A program made the translations under genes and the position numbers. The notes beneath the pieces were generated by a model. It was not told the DNA's origin and made no database searches. It was given only the letters and a program-made list of their open reading frames with translations. Below, one piece after another: positions 6,839 through 13,883 of a DNA stretch of 24,200 bases (position 1 is the first letter of the stretch; every line of letters begins with the position of its first letter). The stretch comes from JAFKKF01 sp038323025 (GTDB lineage Bacteria > Pseudomonadota > Alphaproteobacteria > Rhizobiales > Kaistiaceae), in NCBI GenBank assembly GCA_038323025.1, contig JBBQGL010000048.1, positions 1 to 24,200 of the forward strand, in the 5' to 3' direction.

Positions 6839-7426
6839 CTAGGGCGTCGCCTTCGTCCGCGACAGCGCCGCGATTCCGGTGCGGCAGATCTCGATCAGCC
6901 CGAGCGGCGCCATGATGGCGATGAACTGCTCTATCTTGTCGGTCGCCCCGGTAAGGCCGAAGATAAAATGATCGACGGTGGCGTCGACGACCTCTGCGTG
7001 GAAGGCGTCGGCGAGACGAAGCGCCTCGACACGCTGGCCGCCGGTGCTGGCGATCTTGACCAGGGCCAGCTCACGCTCGATGGCGCTCCCCTCGGCGGTC
7101 AGGTCGTTCACGCTGTGCACGGGAACCATCCGGCCAAGCTGCGCCTTGATCTGCTCGATGACCGCCGGCGTGCCGGTAGTGACGATGGTCACGCGCGACA
7201 GATGCTGGGAGTGCTCGGTCTCGGAGACCGTCAGGCTGTCGATGTTGTAGCCGCGCCCGGAAAACAGGCCGATCACGCGCGCGAGCACGCCCGGTTCGTT
7301 GTCGACGATCACCGACAGGGTATGCCGCTCGGTGCGGTCATGCGTCTCCTCGATGAAATAGGCAGAGGCCGGCGGCAGCACGGGCGATTGCGCCCGGGCC
7401 GTACGCACCATCGTTTTTTGCGCCAT
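6839..7426 (-). CDS. ilvN: acetolactate synthase small (regulatory) subunit
   Basis: The small subunit activates IlvB and carries valine feedback inhibition. The product has 195 residues. After a 33-residue N-terminal extension, an ACT domain begins at RHTLSVIVDNEPGVLARVIGLFSGRGYNIDSLTVSET (34-70, with the DNEPGVL ligand loop), and a second ACT-like C-terminal half follows (LALVKI...GLTGATDKIEQFIAIM). The length exceeds the usual 160-170 because of the extension, which is common in alphaproteobacteria. Its ATG shares one base with the ilvB stop codon (TGATG), so translation is coupled. Either symbol ilvN or ilvH is in use for this gene. Confidence 0.96.
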   Translation of the reverse strand: MAQKTMVRTARAQSPVLPPASAYFIEETHDRTERHTLSVIVDNEPGVLARVIGLFSGRGYNIDSLTVSETEHSQHLSRVTIVTTGTPAVIEQIKAQLGRMVPVHSVNDLTAEGSAIERELALVKIASTGGQRVEALRLADAFHAEVVDATVDHFIFGLTGATDKIEQFIAIMAPLGLIEICRTGIAALSRTKATP

Positions 7427-9192
7427 CAGACCAGCACCTTTCCTTGCGCCGAGATCACGTTGCCGATGTTCTCCGGCGTGACGTCTTCGCCGAGCAGCAT
7501 TTCGTTATGCGCCTTGCCCGACGGGATCATCGGGAAACAGTTGGCGAGCGCCGCGACGCGGCAATCGAAGAGCACCGGCCGCTTGACCTTGATCATCTCG
7601 GCGATCGCGCCGTCGAGATCGCCGGGCTTCTCCGCCCGGAGGCCCACGCAGCCGTAGGCTTCGGCGAGCTTCACGAAATCCGGCAGGGAATCCATGTACG
7701 AGTGCGACAGCCGGTTGCCGTGTAGCAGCTCCTGCCACTGTCGAACCATGCCCATGTACTGGTTGTTGAGGATGAAGATCTTGATCGGCAGATCGTGCTG
7801 CACCGCCGTCGACATCTCCTGCATGGTCATGAGGACCGACGCATCGCCGGCAATATCGATGACCAGGCTGTCGCGGTGCGCCACCTGGACGCCAACCGCC
7901 GCCGGCAGGCCGTAGCCCATGGTGCCGAGGCCGCCGGAGGTCATCCACCGGTTGGGCTCCTCAAAACGGTAGAATTGCGCGGCCCACATCTGATGCTGGC
8001 CGACCTCGGTCGTGATGTAAACGTCGCGATCCTTGGTCGCCGCGTACAGCCGCTCGATGGCGTACTGCGGCATGATGACGTCCTTGTTGGCGCGGTAGGC
8101 AAGCGAATTGCGCGCCCGCCAGCGGTCGATCTCGCCCCACCAGGATTTCAGCGCGGCCTTGTCGATCTTCGGCTTTTCGGCCTTCCACACGATCAACAGG
8201 TCCTCGAGCACCTCGCCGACGTCGCCGACAATGCCGAGGTCGACGCGCACGTTCTTGTTGATGGACGAGGGGTCGATGTCGATGTGGATCTTCCGCGAGC
8301 CCGGCGAGAAGGCGTTGACGCGGCCGGTGATGCGGTCGTCGAAACGCGAACCGATGGCGACCATGAGGTCGCAATCGTGCATCGCGTTGTTGGCTTCGAA
8401 GGTGCCGTGCATGCCCAGCATACCCAGCCACTGCGGGTCGGAGGCCGGAAACGCGCCGAGGCCGAGCAGGGTCGACGTGATCGGGTAGCCGGTTAGGCGG
8501 ACGAGTTCACGCAGGAGCGCGGAAGCATGCGGTCCCGAATTGATGACCCCGCCGCCGGTGTAGAAGATAGGCCGCTTGGCCTTTGCGATCATGTCCACCG
8601 CGGCACGAATGGCGGTCGGGTCGCCCTTTGTCCGCGGATGGTAGGTTCGATGACCTTGCGGGGTCGGGCCGACATAGGTTCCCGTAGCGAACTGGACATC
8701 CTTCGGGATATCCACGACCACCGGCCCGGGACGGCCGTGGGTAGCAACATGGAAGGCTTCGTGCAGGATGCGGGCGAGGTCGTTCACGTCGCGGACCAGC
8801 CAGTTGTGCTTGGTGCAGGGGCGCGTGATCCCGACCGTGTCGCATTCCTGAAACGCATCGTTGCCGATGAGGTGGGTCGGCACCTGCCCCGTGATTCCGA
8901 CCATCGGGATCGAATCCATCAGCGCATCGGTGAGCGCGGTGACCAGGTTGGTGGCGCCCGGCCCCGAGGTGACGAGGGCGACTCCCGGCTTGCCGGTCGA
9001 GCGGGCATAGCCTTCCGCGGCGTGGCCGGCACCCTGTTCGTGGCGGACAAGGATGTGCTCGACCTGATCCTGCTGGATTATCTCGTCGTATATCGGCAGG
9101 ACCGCGCCGCCCGGGTATCCGAAGATGTGCTCGACGCCCTGGTCGATCAAAGCCTGAACGACCATCTGCGCGCCCGTCATCTGCTTTTCCAT
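7426..9192 (-). CDS. ilvB: acetolactate synthase (AHAS) large catalytic subunit
   Basis: AHAS joins pyruvate to a second keto acid using thiamine diphosphate, the first common step to valine, leucine and isoleucine. The product has 588 residues, typical length. VRHEQGAGHAAEGYA carries the ThDP-activating Glu52. TSGPGATN follows at 75-82. The central FAD/Rossmann domain contains YTGGGVINSG and AIGSRFDDRITGR. The C-terminal ThDP/Mg site has GDAS (449-452) and LNNQYMGMVRQWQE (475-488), with the AHAS-specific Trp486. The ATG at 9192 (GAGGTGAG upstream) is preferred over a GTG 3 codons earlier. An attenuator lies directly upstream. IlvI and IlvG are paralogues with the same signature, so the symbol could be ilvI. 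Confidence 0.97.
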   Translation of the reverse strand: MEKQMTGAQMVVQALIDQGVEHIFGYPGGAVLPIYDEIIQQDQVEHILVRHEQGAGHAAEGYARSTGKPGVALVTSGPGATNLVTALTDALMDSIPMVGITGQVPTHLIGNDAFQECDTVGITRPCTKHNWLVRDVNDLARILHEAFHVATHGRPGPVVVDIPKDVQFATGTYVGPTPQGHRTYHPRTKGDPTAIRAAVDMIAKAKRPIFYTGGGVINSGPHASALLRELVRLTGYPITSTLLGLGAFPASDPQWLGMLGMHGTFEANNAMHDCDLMVAIGSRFDDRITGRVNAFSPGSRKIHIDIDPSSINKNVRVDLGIVGDVGEVLEDLLIVWKAEKPKIDKAALKSWWGEIDRWRARNSLAYRANKDVIMPQYAIERLYAATKDRDVYITTEVGQHQMWAAQFYRFEEPNRWMTSGGLGTMGYGLPAAVGVQVAHRDSLVIDIAGDASVLMTMQEMSTAVQHDLPIKIFILNNQYMGMVRQWQELLHGNRLSHSYMDSLPDFVKLAEAYGCVGLRAEKPGDLDGAIAEMIKVKRPVLFDCRVAALANCFPMIPSGKAHNEMLLGEDVTPENIGNVISAQGKVLV

Positions 9193-9243
9193 GAGTCTCA
9201 CCTCGCCATGCCCGAGTCCGGGCAGATCAGGAATTCCGGCAAC

Positions 9244-9268
9244 AAAAAAGGGCCTCCGAGGGCCCCTT
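9244..9268 (-). terminator. attenuator terminator before ilvB
   Basis: On the minus strand AAGGGGCC and GGCCCTTT pair over 8 bp (one G-T) around a 6-base loop, and the T-run at 9249-9244 closes it: a textbook intrinsic terminator. It lies only about 52 bases before the ilvB ATG and downstream of the leader peptide, so it must be conditional. Termination here would stop transcription before ilvBN. Confidence 0.85.
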
Positions 9269-9314
9269 GCGCACCACCAATCGCGACGGCTGTCAGGCCA
9301 TCGTGGCGGTGCGC
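9269..9314 (-). promoter_or_regulatory. leader hairpin of the ilvBN attenuator
   Basis: The arms 9304-9314 and 9269-9279 (minus strand GCGCACCGCCA and TGGTGGTGCGC) form an 11-bp stem with one G-T pair. The first arm overlaps leader codons just after the Ile-Leu-Val-Val run; the second abuts the terminator. It is the pause or antitermination hairpin. An alternative pairing of GGCCT near the leader stop with AGGCC in the terminator's 3' arm could also act as antiterminator. I cannot settle which operates. Confidence 0.6.
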
Positions 9315-9352
9315 TCCGATACTACGAGAATATTTCCAGCCGACATCTGCAT
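9293..9352 (-). CDS. ilvBN leader peptide (19 residues, NILVV)
   Basis: A short ORF runs from ATG at 9352 to TGA at 9295-9293 and encodes 19 residues containing ...AGNILVVSER.... The codons ATT CTC GTA GTA specify the three end products of the pathway in a row. AAAGGAAA directly precedes the ATG. It is followed by an 11-bp hairpin and then an intrinsic terminator before ilvB, the standard order for ribosome-mediated attenuation. Translation has not been seen; the arrangement makes it highly likely. Confidence 0.85.
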   Translation of the reverse strand: MQMSAGNILVVSERTATMA

Positions 9353-9368
9353 TTTCCTTTGTACATTC

Positions 9369-9397
9369 AAAATAGGCGCGGTCAGGCGCCCGGTCAA
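9369..9397 (-). promoter_or_regulatory. promoter of the ilvL-ilvBN unit
   Basis: On the minus strand TTGACC (9397-9392) and TATTTT (9374-9369) are 17 bases apart, close to housekeeping consensus. RNA would start near 9362, giving only about 10 bases before the leader-peptide ATG, just enough for its AAAGGAAA site. It does not share the GCTAGAACCG block of the leuA and ilvC promoters. Confidence 0.7.
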
Positions 9398-9494
9398 TCG
9401 ACTTTTTCAGCACCGGGGAGGATGGTGTAGAGAGCCTGGAATATCCCAACGAAGAAGCTTACGTGCCGGCAACGAGTCCACGGAGTCTCGCCTC

Positions 9495-10049
9495 TTGAAG
9501 TCAAGCAAGCTGAAGACGCCCGGAGTGCTGGGCGGCAAGGAACTGCTCGCCAAGCAATCGGCCGTAAACGAGCGCGGCAGCCTGCGATCCACTTTGATCC
9601 ACGATCTCAAGTTCCGGCCGACCCGACCCGTACCGCACGAGGACGGGCATGTCAGCGAGGTGGCCCGCGCTACGTGGGACGAAATCGGGGGCCCCGTAGT
9701 TCAGGTCCACATCACAACCACTTTGCCGGGCCGCATCCGCGCGTGGGGGCTCCATCAAAGAAGCACGGACCGGCTTTTTGTGGTGAGCGGGCTGGTCAAG
9801 ATCGCCGTATTCGACGGACGGCTTGACTCGCCAAGCCACGGCAGGGTGAACGAATTCACGTTGAGTGAAAAGAACCCGGGGCTGCTGGTTATCCCGCCCA
9901 ACCTCTATCACGGCTGGAAGAACATCGGCACGAGCGAAGCGGTCATCATCAACATGCCGACCGTCATGTACGACTATGAGGCCCCGGATGCGCTGGATCT
10001 GCCATGGGACTCCAAGGCCGCGGCGCGAATAGTCCCGTATCGTTTCTGA
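9495..10049 (+). CDS. RmlC-like cupin (dTDP-4-dehydrorhamnose 3,5-epimerase family)
   Basis: The product has 184 residues, the normal RmlC length. RAWGLHQRSTDRLFVVSG (83-100) contains the catalytic-His position His87 and the strand typical of the family (canonical GLHYQ). KIAVFDGRLDSPSHG (102-116) and LVIPPNLYHGWKN (131-143) follow. The end, YDYEAPDALDLPWDS, matches the conserved C-terminus. Family members epimerise nucleotide-linked deoxysugars for surface polysaccharide. No rmlA, B or D is nearby, so the substrate is unknown, and a non-epimerase cupin role is possible. The start is inferred as TTG at 9495 (GGAG about 9 bases upstream); no ATG in frame precedes the conserved region. It diverges from the ilv attenuator and converges on miaA. 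Confidence 0.8.
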   Translation: MKSSKLKTPGVLGGKELLAKQSAVNERGSLRSTLIHDLKFRPTRPVPHEDGHVSEVARATWDEIGGPVVQVHITTTLPGRIRAWGLHQRSTDRLFVVSGLVKIAVFDGRLDSPSHGRVNEFTLSEKNPGLLVIPPNLYHGWKNIGTSEAVIINMPTVMYDYEAPDALDLPWDSKAAARIVPYRF

Positions 10050-10073
10050 TCGCCGGTCCTTCTCCGATCCGGC

Positions 10074-10982
10074 CTACCCCTTTCCGTCGCCGACCGGGCC
10101 CCAGGCTCTAATGCGTTTCCAGTCCGCCATCTGGTTGCGGAACCAGGTTTCCTGCCGCCGGGCAAAGCGACGGGTTGCGGTCGCCATTGCCTCCATCGCC
10201 TGATCGAGTGACTGGCGTCCTGCCCGATGGTCGAGGAGCTCGCGCACGCCGATCGCCTTCATCACCGACATGTCCGCCGGTAGCCCGAGCGCAGCGAGCG
10301 CCCTCGCCTCCTCCAGCGCGCCCGCGTCCAGCATCTTCCGGACACGCTCCGCGATCCGCCGATGGAGAACCGCGCGATCGATGTCGAGAACAATTCGCTC
10401 CGCGCCCTCGACAGCAATGATCGGCGCTCCGCCACTGCGCTGCCATACGGCAATCGGTCGCCCGGTCGCCTCGAAGACCTCCAGTGCGCGAACGATGCGC
10501 GCCCTGTCCGACGGGCGGATAGCCGCCGCGTCTTCCGCGTCGGTCGCCGCCAGGCGCGCGTGAAGATCGGCGCTTGCGACACCCGCCGCCTGGGCCAGCA
10601 CGCGCTCCCTGACCTCGGCCGGGATCGCCGGGATCGCCGACAGCCCCTCGGTCAGTGCCTTGAAGTAGAGACCGGTTCCACCGACGATGATGGCTGTCCG
10701 ACCGGCCGCTCGCGCTTCCATCAAGACTGCCTCGACATCGCGAAGCCAGGTGCCGACCGAATAGCGCGTCCCCGCGGCCACGTGGCCGTACAGACGATGG
10801 GGAACTTCCGCTTCTTCGGCCGGTGTCGGGCGCGCCGTCAGCACCCTTAGCTCATGGTACACCTGCATCGAATCGGCGTTGATGACGACGCCGTTCCTTT
10901 GCCGGGCCAGTTCCAGGGCAAGCCGTGACTTGCCGCTTGCCGTTGGCCCGGCTATCAGGACCGCGCCTGCGCCCGCGCGCAC
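10074..10982 (-). CDS. miaA: tRNA dimethylallyltransferase
   Basis: MiaA adds a dimethylallyl group to A37 of tRNAs that read codons starting with U. The product has 302 residues. The P-loop GPTASGKS is at 12-19, followed by INADSMQVY (34-42) and IIVGGTGLYFKAL (near 98-110), all diagnostic. RIVRALEVFEATGRPI and the C-terminal AMATATRRFARRQETWFRNQ complete the signature. The GTG start at 10982 has GGAAAGGCGG upstream. It begins 27 bases from the divergent DUF1015 start. Its stop is 24 bases from the convergent RmlC-like stop. In rhizobia miaA usually sits between serB and the ilv genes, which matches here except for serB. Confidence 0.97.
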   Translation of the reverse strand: MRAGAGAVLIAGPTASGKSRLALELARQRNGVVINADSMQVYHELRVLTARPTPAEEAEVPHRLYGHVAAGTRYSVGTWLRDVEAVLMEARAAGRTAIIVGGTGLYFKALTEGLSAIPAIPAEVRERVLAQAAGVASADLHARLAATDAEDAAAIRPSDRARIVRALEVFEATGRPIAVWQRSGGAPIIAVEGAERIVLDIDRAVLHRRIAERVRKMLDAGALEEARALAALGLPADMSVMKAIGVRELLDHRAGRQSLDQAMEAMATATRRFARRQETWFRNQMADWKRIRAWGPVGDGKG

Positions 10983-11009
10983 TTTCAGCCGCCTTTCCGG
11001 AGAAGCTTC

Positions 11010-12233
11010 GTGGCCCTCATACGACCTTTCCGCGCCTTACGCCCCGCGCCGGGACGCGCCGCGGAGGTTCTTGCGCCACCCTACGACGTCTTGTCGAGCG
11101 CGGAAGCGAGGGTGCGCGCCGCGGGCAAGCCGTGGAGCTTCCTCCATATCTCGAAGCCGGAGATCGACCTCGATCCAACGGTCGATCCCTATGACGCCAG
11201 GGTCTACGCCAAGGCCGCCGAGAACCTGCAACGGATGATCGGAGCGGGAGTCCTGATCCGCGACGAACGACCCTGTTACTACGTTTATCGGCTGACCTGG
11301 CGCGACCGGCGGCAGACCGGGCTTGCCGCCACTGCCTCCCTCGCCGACTATCGCACCAATCGCATTCGGCGGCATGAGCTGACGACTCCGGTCAAGGAGG
11401 ACGATCGCGTCCGCCAGATCGAGGCGCTGAATGCCCAGACCGGTCCGGTGATGATTGCCTATCCGAAGGCGCCGGCGCTGGACGCCCTTCTTGCCGCAGC
11501 GACCGGAGCCGAGCCGGATATCGACGTAACCTCGGCTGCCGAAGGCGTTCGCCACGAGATGTGGCCGGTCAGCGACGACACCGCCATCGAGCGCCTCAGC
11601 CACGCCGTCGATGACCTCCCCGCACTCTACATCGCCGACGGCCATCACCGTTCGGCGGCGGCGGCCCGCGTCGACGACGCCCGCGGCAACAAGGGGCCGA
11701 GCAGCTGGTTTCTGTCGGTTCTGTTCCCCCAGGATCAGATGACCATCCTCGACTACAACCGCGTCCTCCGCGACCTCAACGGCCACAGCCCGGAGGCCAT
11801 CCTCACCGACATCGGCAAGCGCTTTTCGGTTAAGGCGGAGGGCTCGCCCGTTCGACCCGCTACGCCCGGCGAGTTCGGCATGTTTCTCGCGGGCCGCTGG
11901 TATCGCCTGTCGATCCGCCCGGAACTCATTCCGGCCAATGATCCGATCGGACGCCTGCCGGTCACGCTGCTGGCACGCAATGTCATCGAGCCGGTGTTTG
12001 GCGTTACCGATCCGCGGACCGACAAGCGCATCGATTTCGTCGGGGGTGGCCGGGGTCTCGCCGAACTCGAGCGCCGCATCGCTTCCGGCGAGATGGCGGT
12101 TGCGCTGTCGCTCTATCCGACGACCATGGCCGACCTCATGGCGGTGGCCGACGCCGGCGGCATCATGCCGCCGAAGTCCACCTGGTTCGAGCCGAAGCTG
12201 GCCGACGGCGTCGTGAGCTACGTCCTCGACTGA
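11010..12233 (+). CDS. DUF1015 family protein
   Basis: The 407-residue product matches the DUF1015 family throughout. The N-terminus IRPFRALRPAPGRAAEVLAPPYDV is the hallmark opening. FLHISKPEIDL and a middle block LYIADGHHRSAAAARV (about 209-224) with the conserved Asp-Gly-His-His-Arg follow. MTILDYNRVLRDLNG (248-262) and the Gly-rich RIDFVGGGRG near the end are also conserved. The family is about 400-430 residues, cytoplasmic and of unsettled function. The GTG start at 11010 has GGAGAAG about 3 bases upstream. It occupies the place that serB holds in related genomes, between degP and miaA, and converges on the degP-type gene with 24 bases between stops. A role in serine metabolism is only a guess from that position. 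Confidence 0.93.
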   Translation: MALIRPFRALRPAPGRAAEVLAPPYDVLSSAEARVRAAGKPWSFLHISKPEIDLDPTVDPYDARVYAKAAENLQRMIGAGVLIRDERPCYYVYRLTWRDRRQTGLAATASLADYRTNRIRRHELTTPVKEDDRVRQIEALNAQTGPVMIAYPKAPALDALLAAATGAEPDIDVTSAAEGVRHEMWPVSDDTAIERLSHAVDDLPALYIADGHHRSAAAARVDDARGNKGPSSWFLSVLFPQDQMTILDYNRVLRDLNGHSPEAILTDIGKRFSVKAEGSPVRPATPGEFGMFLAGRWYRLSIRPELIPANDPIGRLPVTLLARNVIEPVFGVTDPRTDKRIDFVGGGRGLAELERRIASGEMAVALSLYPTTMADLMAVADAGGIMPPKSTWFEPKLADGVVSYVLD

Positions 12234-12257
12234 ACCGACCGACGGGACGACTCCGGC

Positions 12258-13751
12258 CTACTCGTCGATCTTCACCGTCACAAAGCGCAGGTCGCCATCC
12301 TTGTTGGCGAGCAGAAGGAGAACCGACTTGTGGCCGGCCTTCTTCAGGACATCGAGGCGAGCGGCGACGTCGTCCGGCGACTTCACCGGCTCCTGGGAGA
12401 CCTCGACGATGACGTCGCCGGCCTGGAGCCGCTTCTCCGCCGCGGCGCTGCCGGCGGCAACATCCGTAACGATTACCCCGGTGACACCGTCCTTGATCCC
12501 GTATTGGGTGCGGAGCGAGGGCGAAAGATCGGCGAGACCGAGGCCGAGCGGACCGGTGATCACCGGCGGCGGCTTGGGGGTCGATTTGTCCGGGGTGGAG
12601 GCATCGGCGGTTGTCGTCGCCTTGTCGGCATCCTCCAGCCGGCCGAGCTTGACCGTGAGGGTCTCCTGGGCGCCGCCCTTGTGGAGCACCAGAACCTTCA
12701 CCTCCTTGCCGATCGGCTCGTCGGCAACCATGCGCGGCAGCTCGTGCATGGCGCTGATCTTCTCGCCATTGAACTCGAGGATCACGTCACCGGCCTTGAT
12801 GCCGGCGTCGGCGGCGGGGCTCTTGTCGGTAACGCCCGCAACCAGCGCACCGTTTGTGCCCTTCATCGAAAGGCTCTGGGCGATCTCGTCGGTCACTTCC
12901 TGGATGCGGACGCCGAGCCAGCCGCGGCGGGTCTCGCCGAACTGGCGCAACTGATCGACGACATTGGCGGCGGTCTTCGACGGAATGGCGAAGCCGATAC
13001 CGATGGAGCCGCCCGAAGGCGAGATAATCGCCGTGTTGATGCCGATGACCTCGCCGTTCATGTTGAACAGCGGACCACCCGAATTGCCGCGATTGATGGC
13101 CGCATCGGTCTGGATGAAGTTGTCGTAGGGTCCGGAGTTGATGTCGCGGTTGCGCGCCGACACGATGCCGACCGACACCGATCCCCCCAGGCCGAACGGG
13201 TTGCCGATCGCCATCACCCAGTCGCCGACCCGCATGACATCGGAATCGCCGAACTTCACCGAGACCAGCGGGTGCGACACTTCAATCTTCAGGACGGCCA
13301 GATCGGTTTTCTCGTCGCGCCCGATCAGCTTGGCTTTTACCTTGCTGCCGTCGTCGAAATTGACGGTTATCTCGTCGGCGCCGTCGATGACGTGATTGTT
13401 CGTGACCACGATCCCCGACGGGTCGATGACGAAACCCGAGCCGAGCGACTGGACCCGGTGCGGAGTGTTGTCGGTCTGGCCCTTCTGGTTAAAGAAGTCG
13501 TCGAAGAAGTTCTGGAACGGAGAGCCGTCGGGGAGTTTCGGCGCCGGCGCGTCCTTCGACCCCGCGATGGTCTGGCTGCTCGATATGTTGACGACGGCGT
13601 CGAGAAGCGGCGCCGCGATGTCGGCGACCGAGTCGGGACCCTTGGCGAAGGCCGGTGGGACGAAGAGGACCGCCGCCGCGAAGCCGGCGGCAATCGCGCC
13701 ACTCAGCCGCGCCACGCGGAAACGCGACAACGCGAGGACTATCGTCGCCAT
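12258..13751 (-). CDS. degP: DegP/HtrA-type periplasmic serine protease (Do family)
   Basis: The protease/chaperone handles misfolded envelope proteins. The product has 497 residues. A signal peptide ends near AFA-KG (about residue 36). The trypsin-like domain carries His120 (TNNHVI), Asp150 (KTDLAVL) and Ser224 (GNSGGPLF), so the triad is intact. Two PDZ domains follow (about 290-375, with GWLGVRIQEV at its start, and about 405-490), joined by a Thr/Pro/Lys-rich linker. The ATG at 13751 is chosen for AGGAGG 7 bases upstream and the signal peptide; an in-frame extension to 13835 has neither. It lies 132 bases after hflC on the same strand, as usual in alphaproteobacteria. DegQ/MucD naming is equally possible. 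Confidence 0.95.
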   Translation of the reverse strand: MATIVLALSRFRVARLSGAIAAGFAAAVLFVPPAFAKGPDSVADIAAPLLDAVVNISSSQTIAGSKDAPAPKLPDGSPFQNFFDDFFNQKGQTDNTPHRVQSLGSGFVIDPSGIVVTNNHVIDGADEITVNFDDGSKVKAKLIGRDEKTDLAVLKIEVSHPLVSVKFGDSDVMRVGDWVMAIGNPFGLGGSVSVGIVSARNRDINSGPYDNFIQTDAAINRGNSGGPLFNMNGEVIGINTAIISPSGGSIGIGFAIPSKTAANVVDQLRQFGETRRGWLGVRIQEVTDEIAQSLSMKGTNGALVAGVTDKSPAADAGIKAGDVILEFNGEKISAMHELPRMVADEPIGKEVKVLVLHKGGAQETLTVKLGRLEDADKATTTADASTPDKSTPKPPPVITGPLGLGLADLSPSLRTQYGIKDGVTGVIVTDVAAGSAAAEKRLQAGDVIVEVSQEPVKSPDDVAARLDVLKKAGHKSVLLLLANKDGDLRFVTVKIDE

Positions 13752-13850
13752 GTCATGACCTCCTGATTCACGGTGGCGGAGCCTCGTCTGCCCGCGCCGG
13801 GTGGCAAACGTGACTCGATCCGAACCACTCGACAATCATGCTGCAAATCA

Positions 13851-13871
13851 GGCGGAAAAGCGACCTCCGCC
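13851..13871 (-). terminator. weak hairpin between hflC and degP
   Basis: GGCGGA and TCCGCC (arms 13851-13856 and 13866-13871) form a 6-bp stem with a 9-base loop about 12 bases after the hflC stop. TGATTTGC follows, with no real T-run. It may reduce read-through into degP or stabilise the hflKC message. No small gene (such as the DUF2065 gene often found here) is present in this 132-base gap. Confidence 0.3.
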
Positions 13872-13883
13872 AAGTCTGACCGC

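Noticed and set aside
10050..10073. GCCGG...CCGGC inverted repeat between convergent genes, considered as a bidirectional terminator
   Set aside because: The stem is only 5 bp and has no T-run on either side.
12330..13766. Long plus-strand open frame opposite the degP-type gene (478 codons)
   Set aside because: It is a shadow of a GC-rich gene: the opposite strand encodes a full protease with an intact triad, and the product is Arg/Asp/Gly-rich with no known domain.
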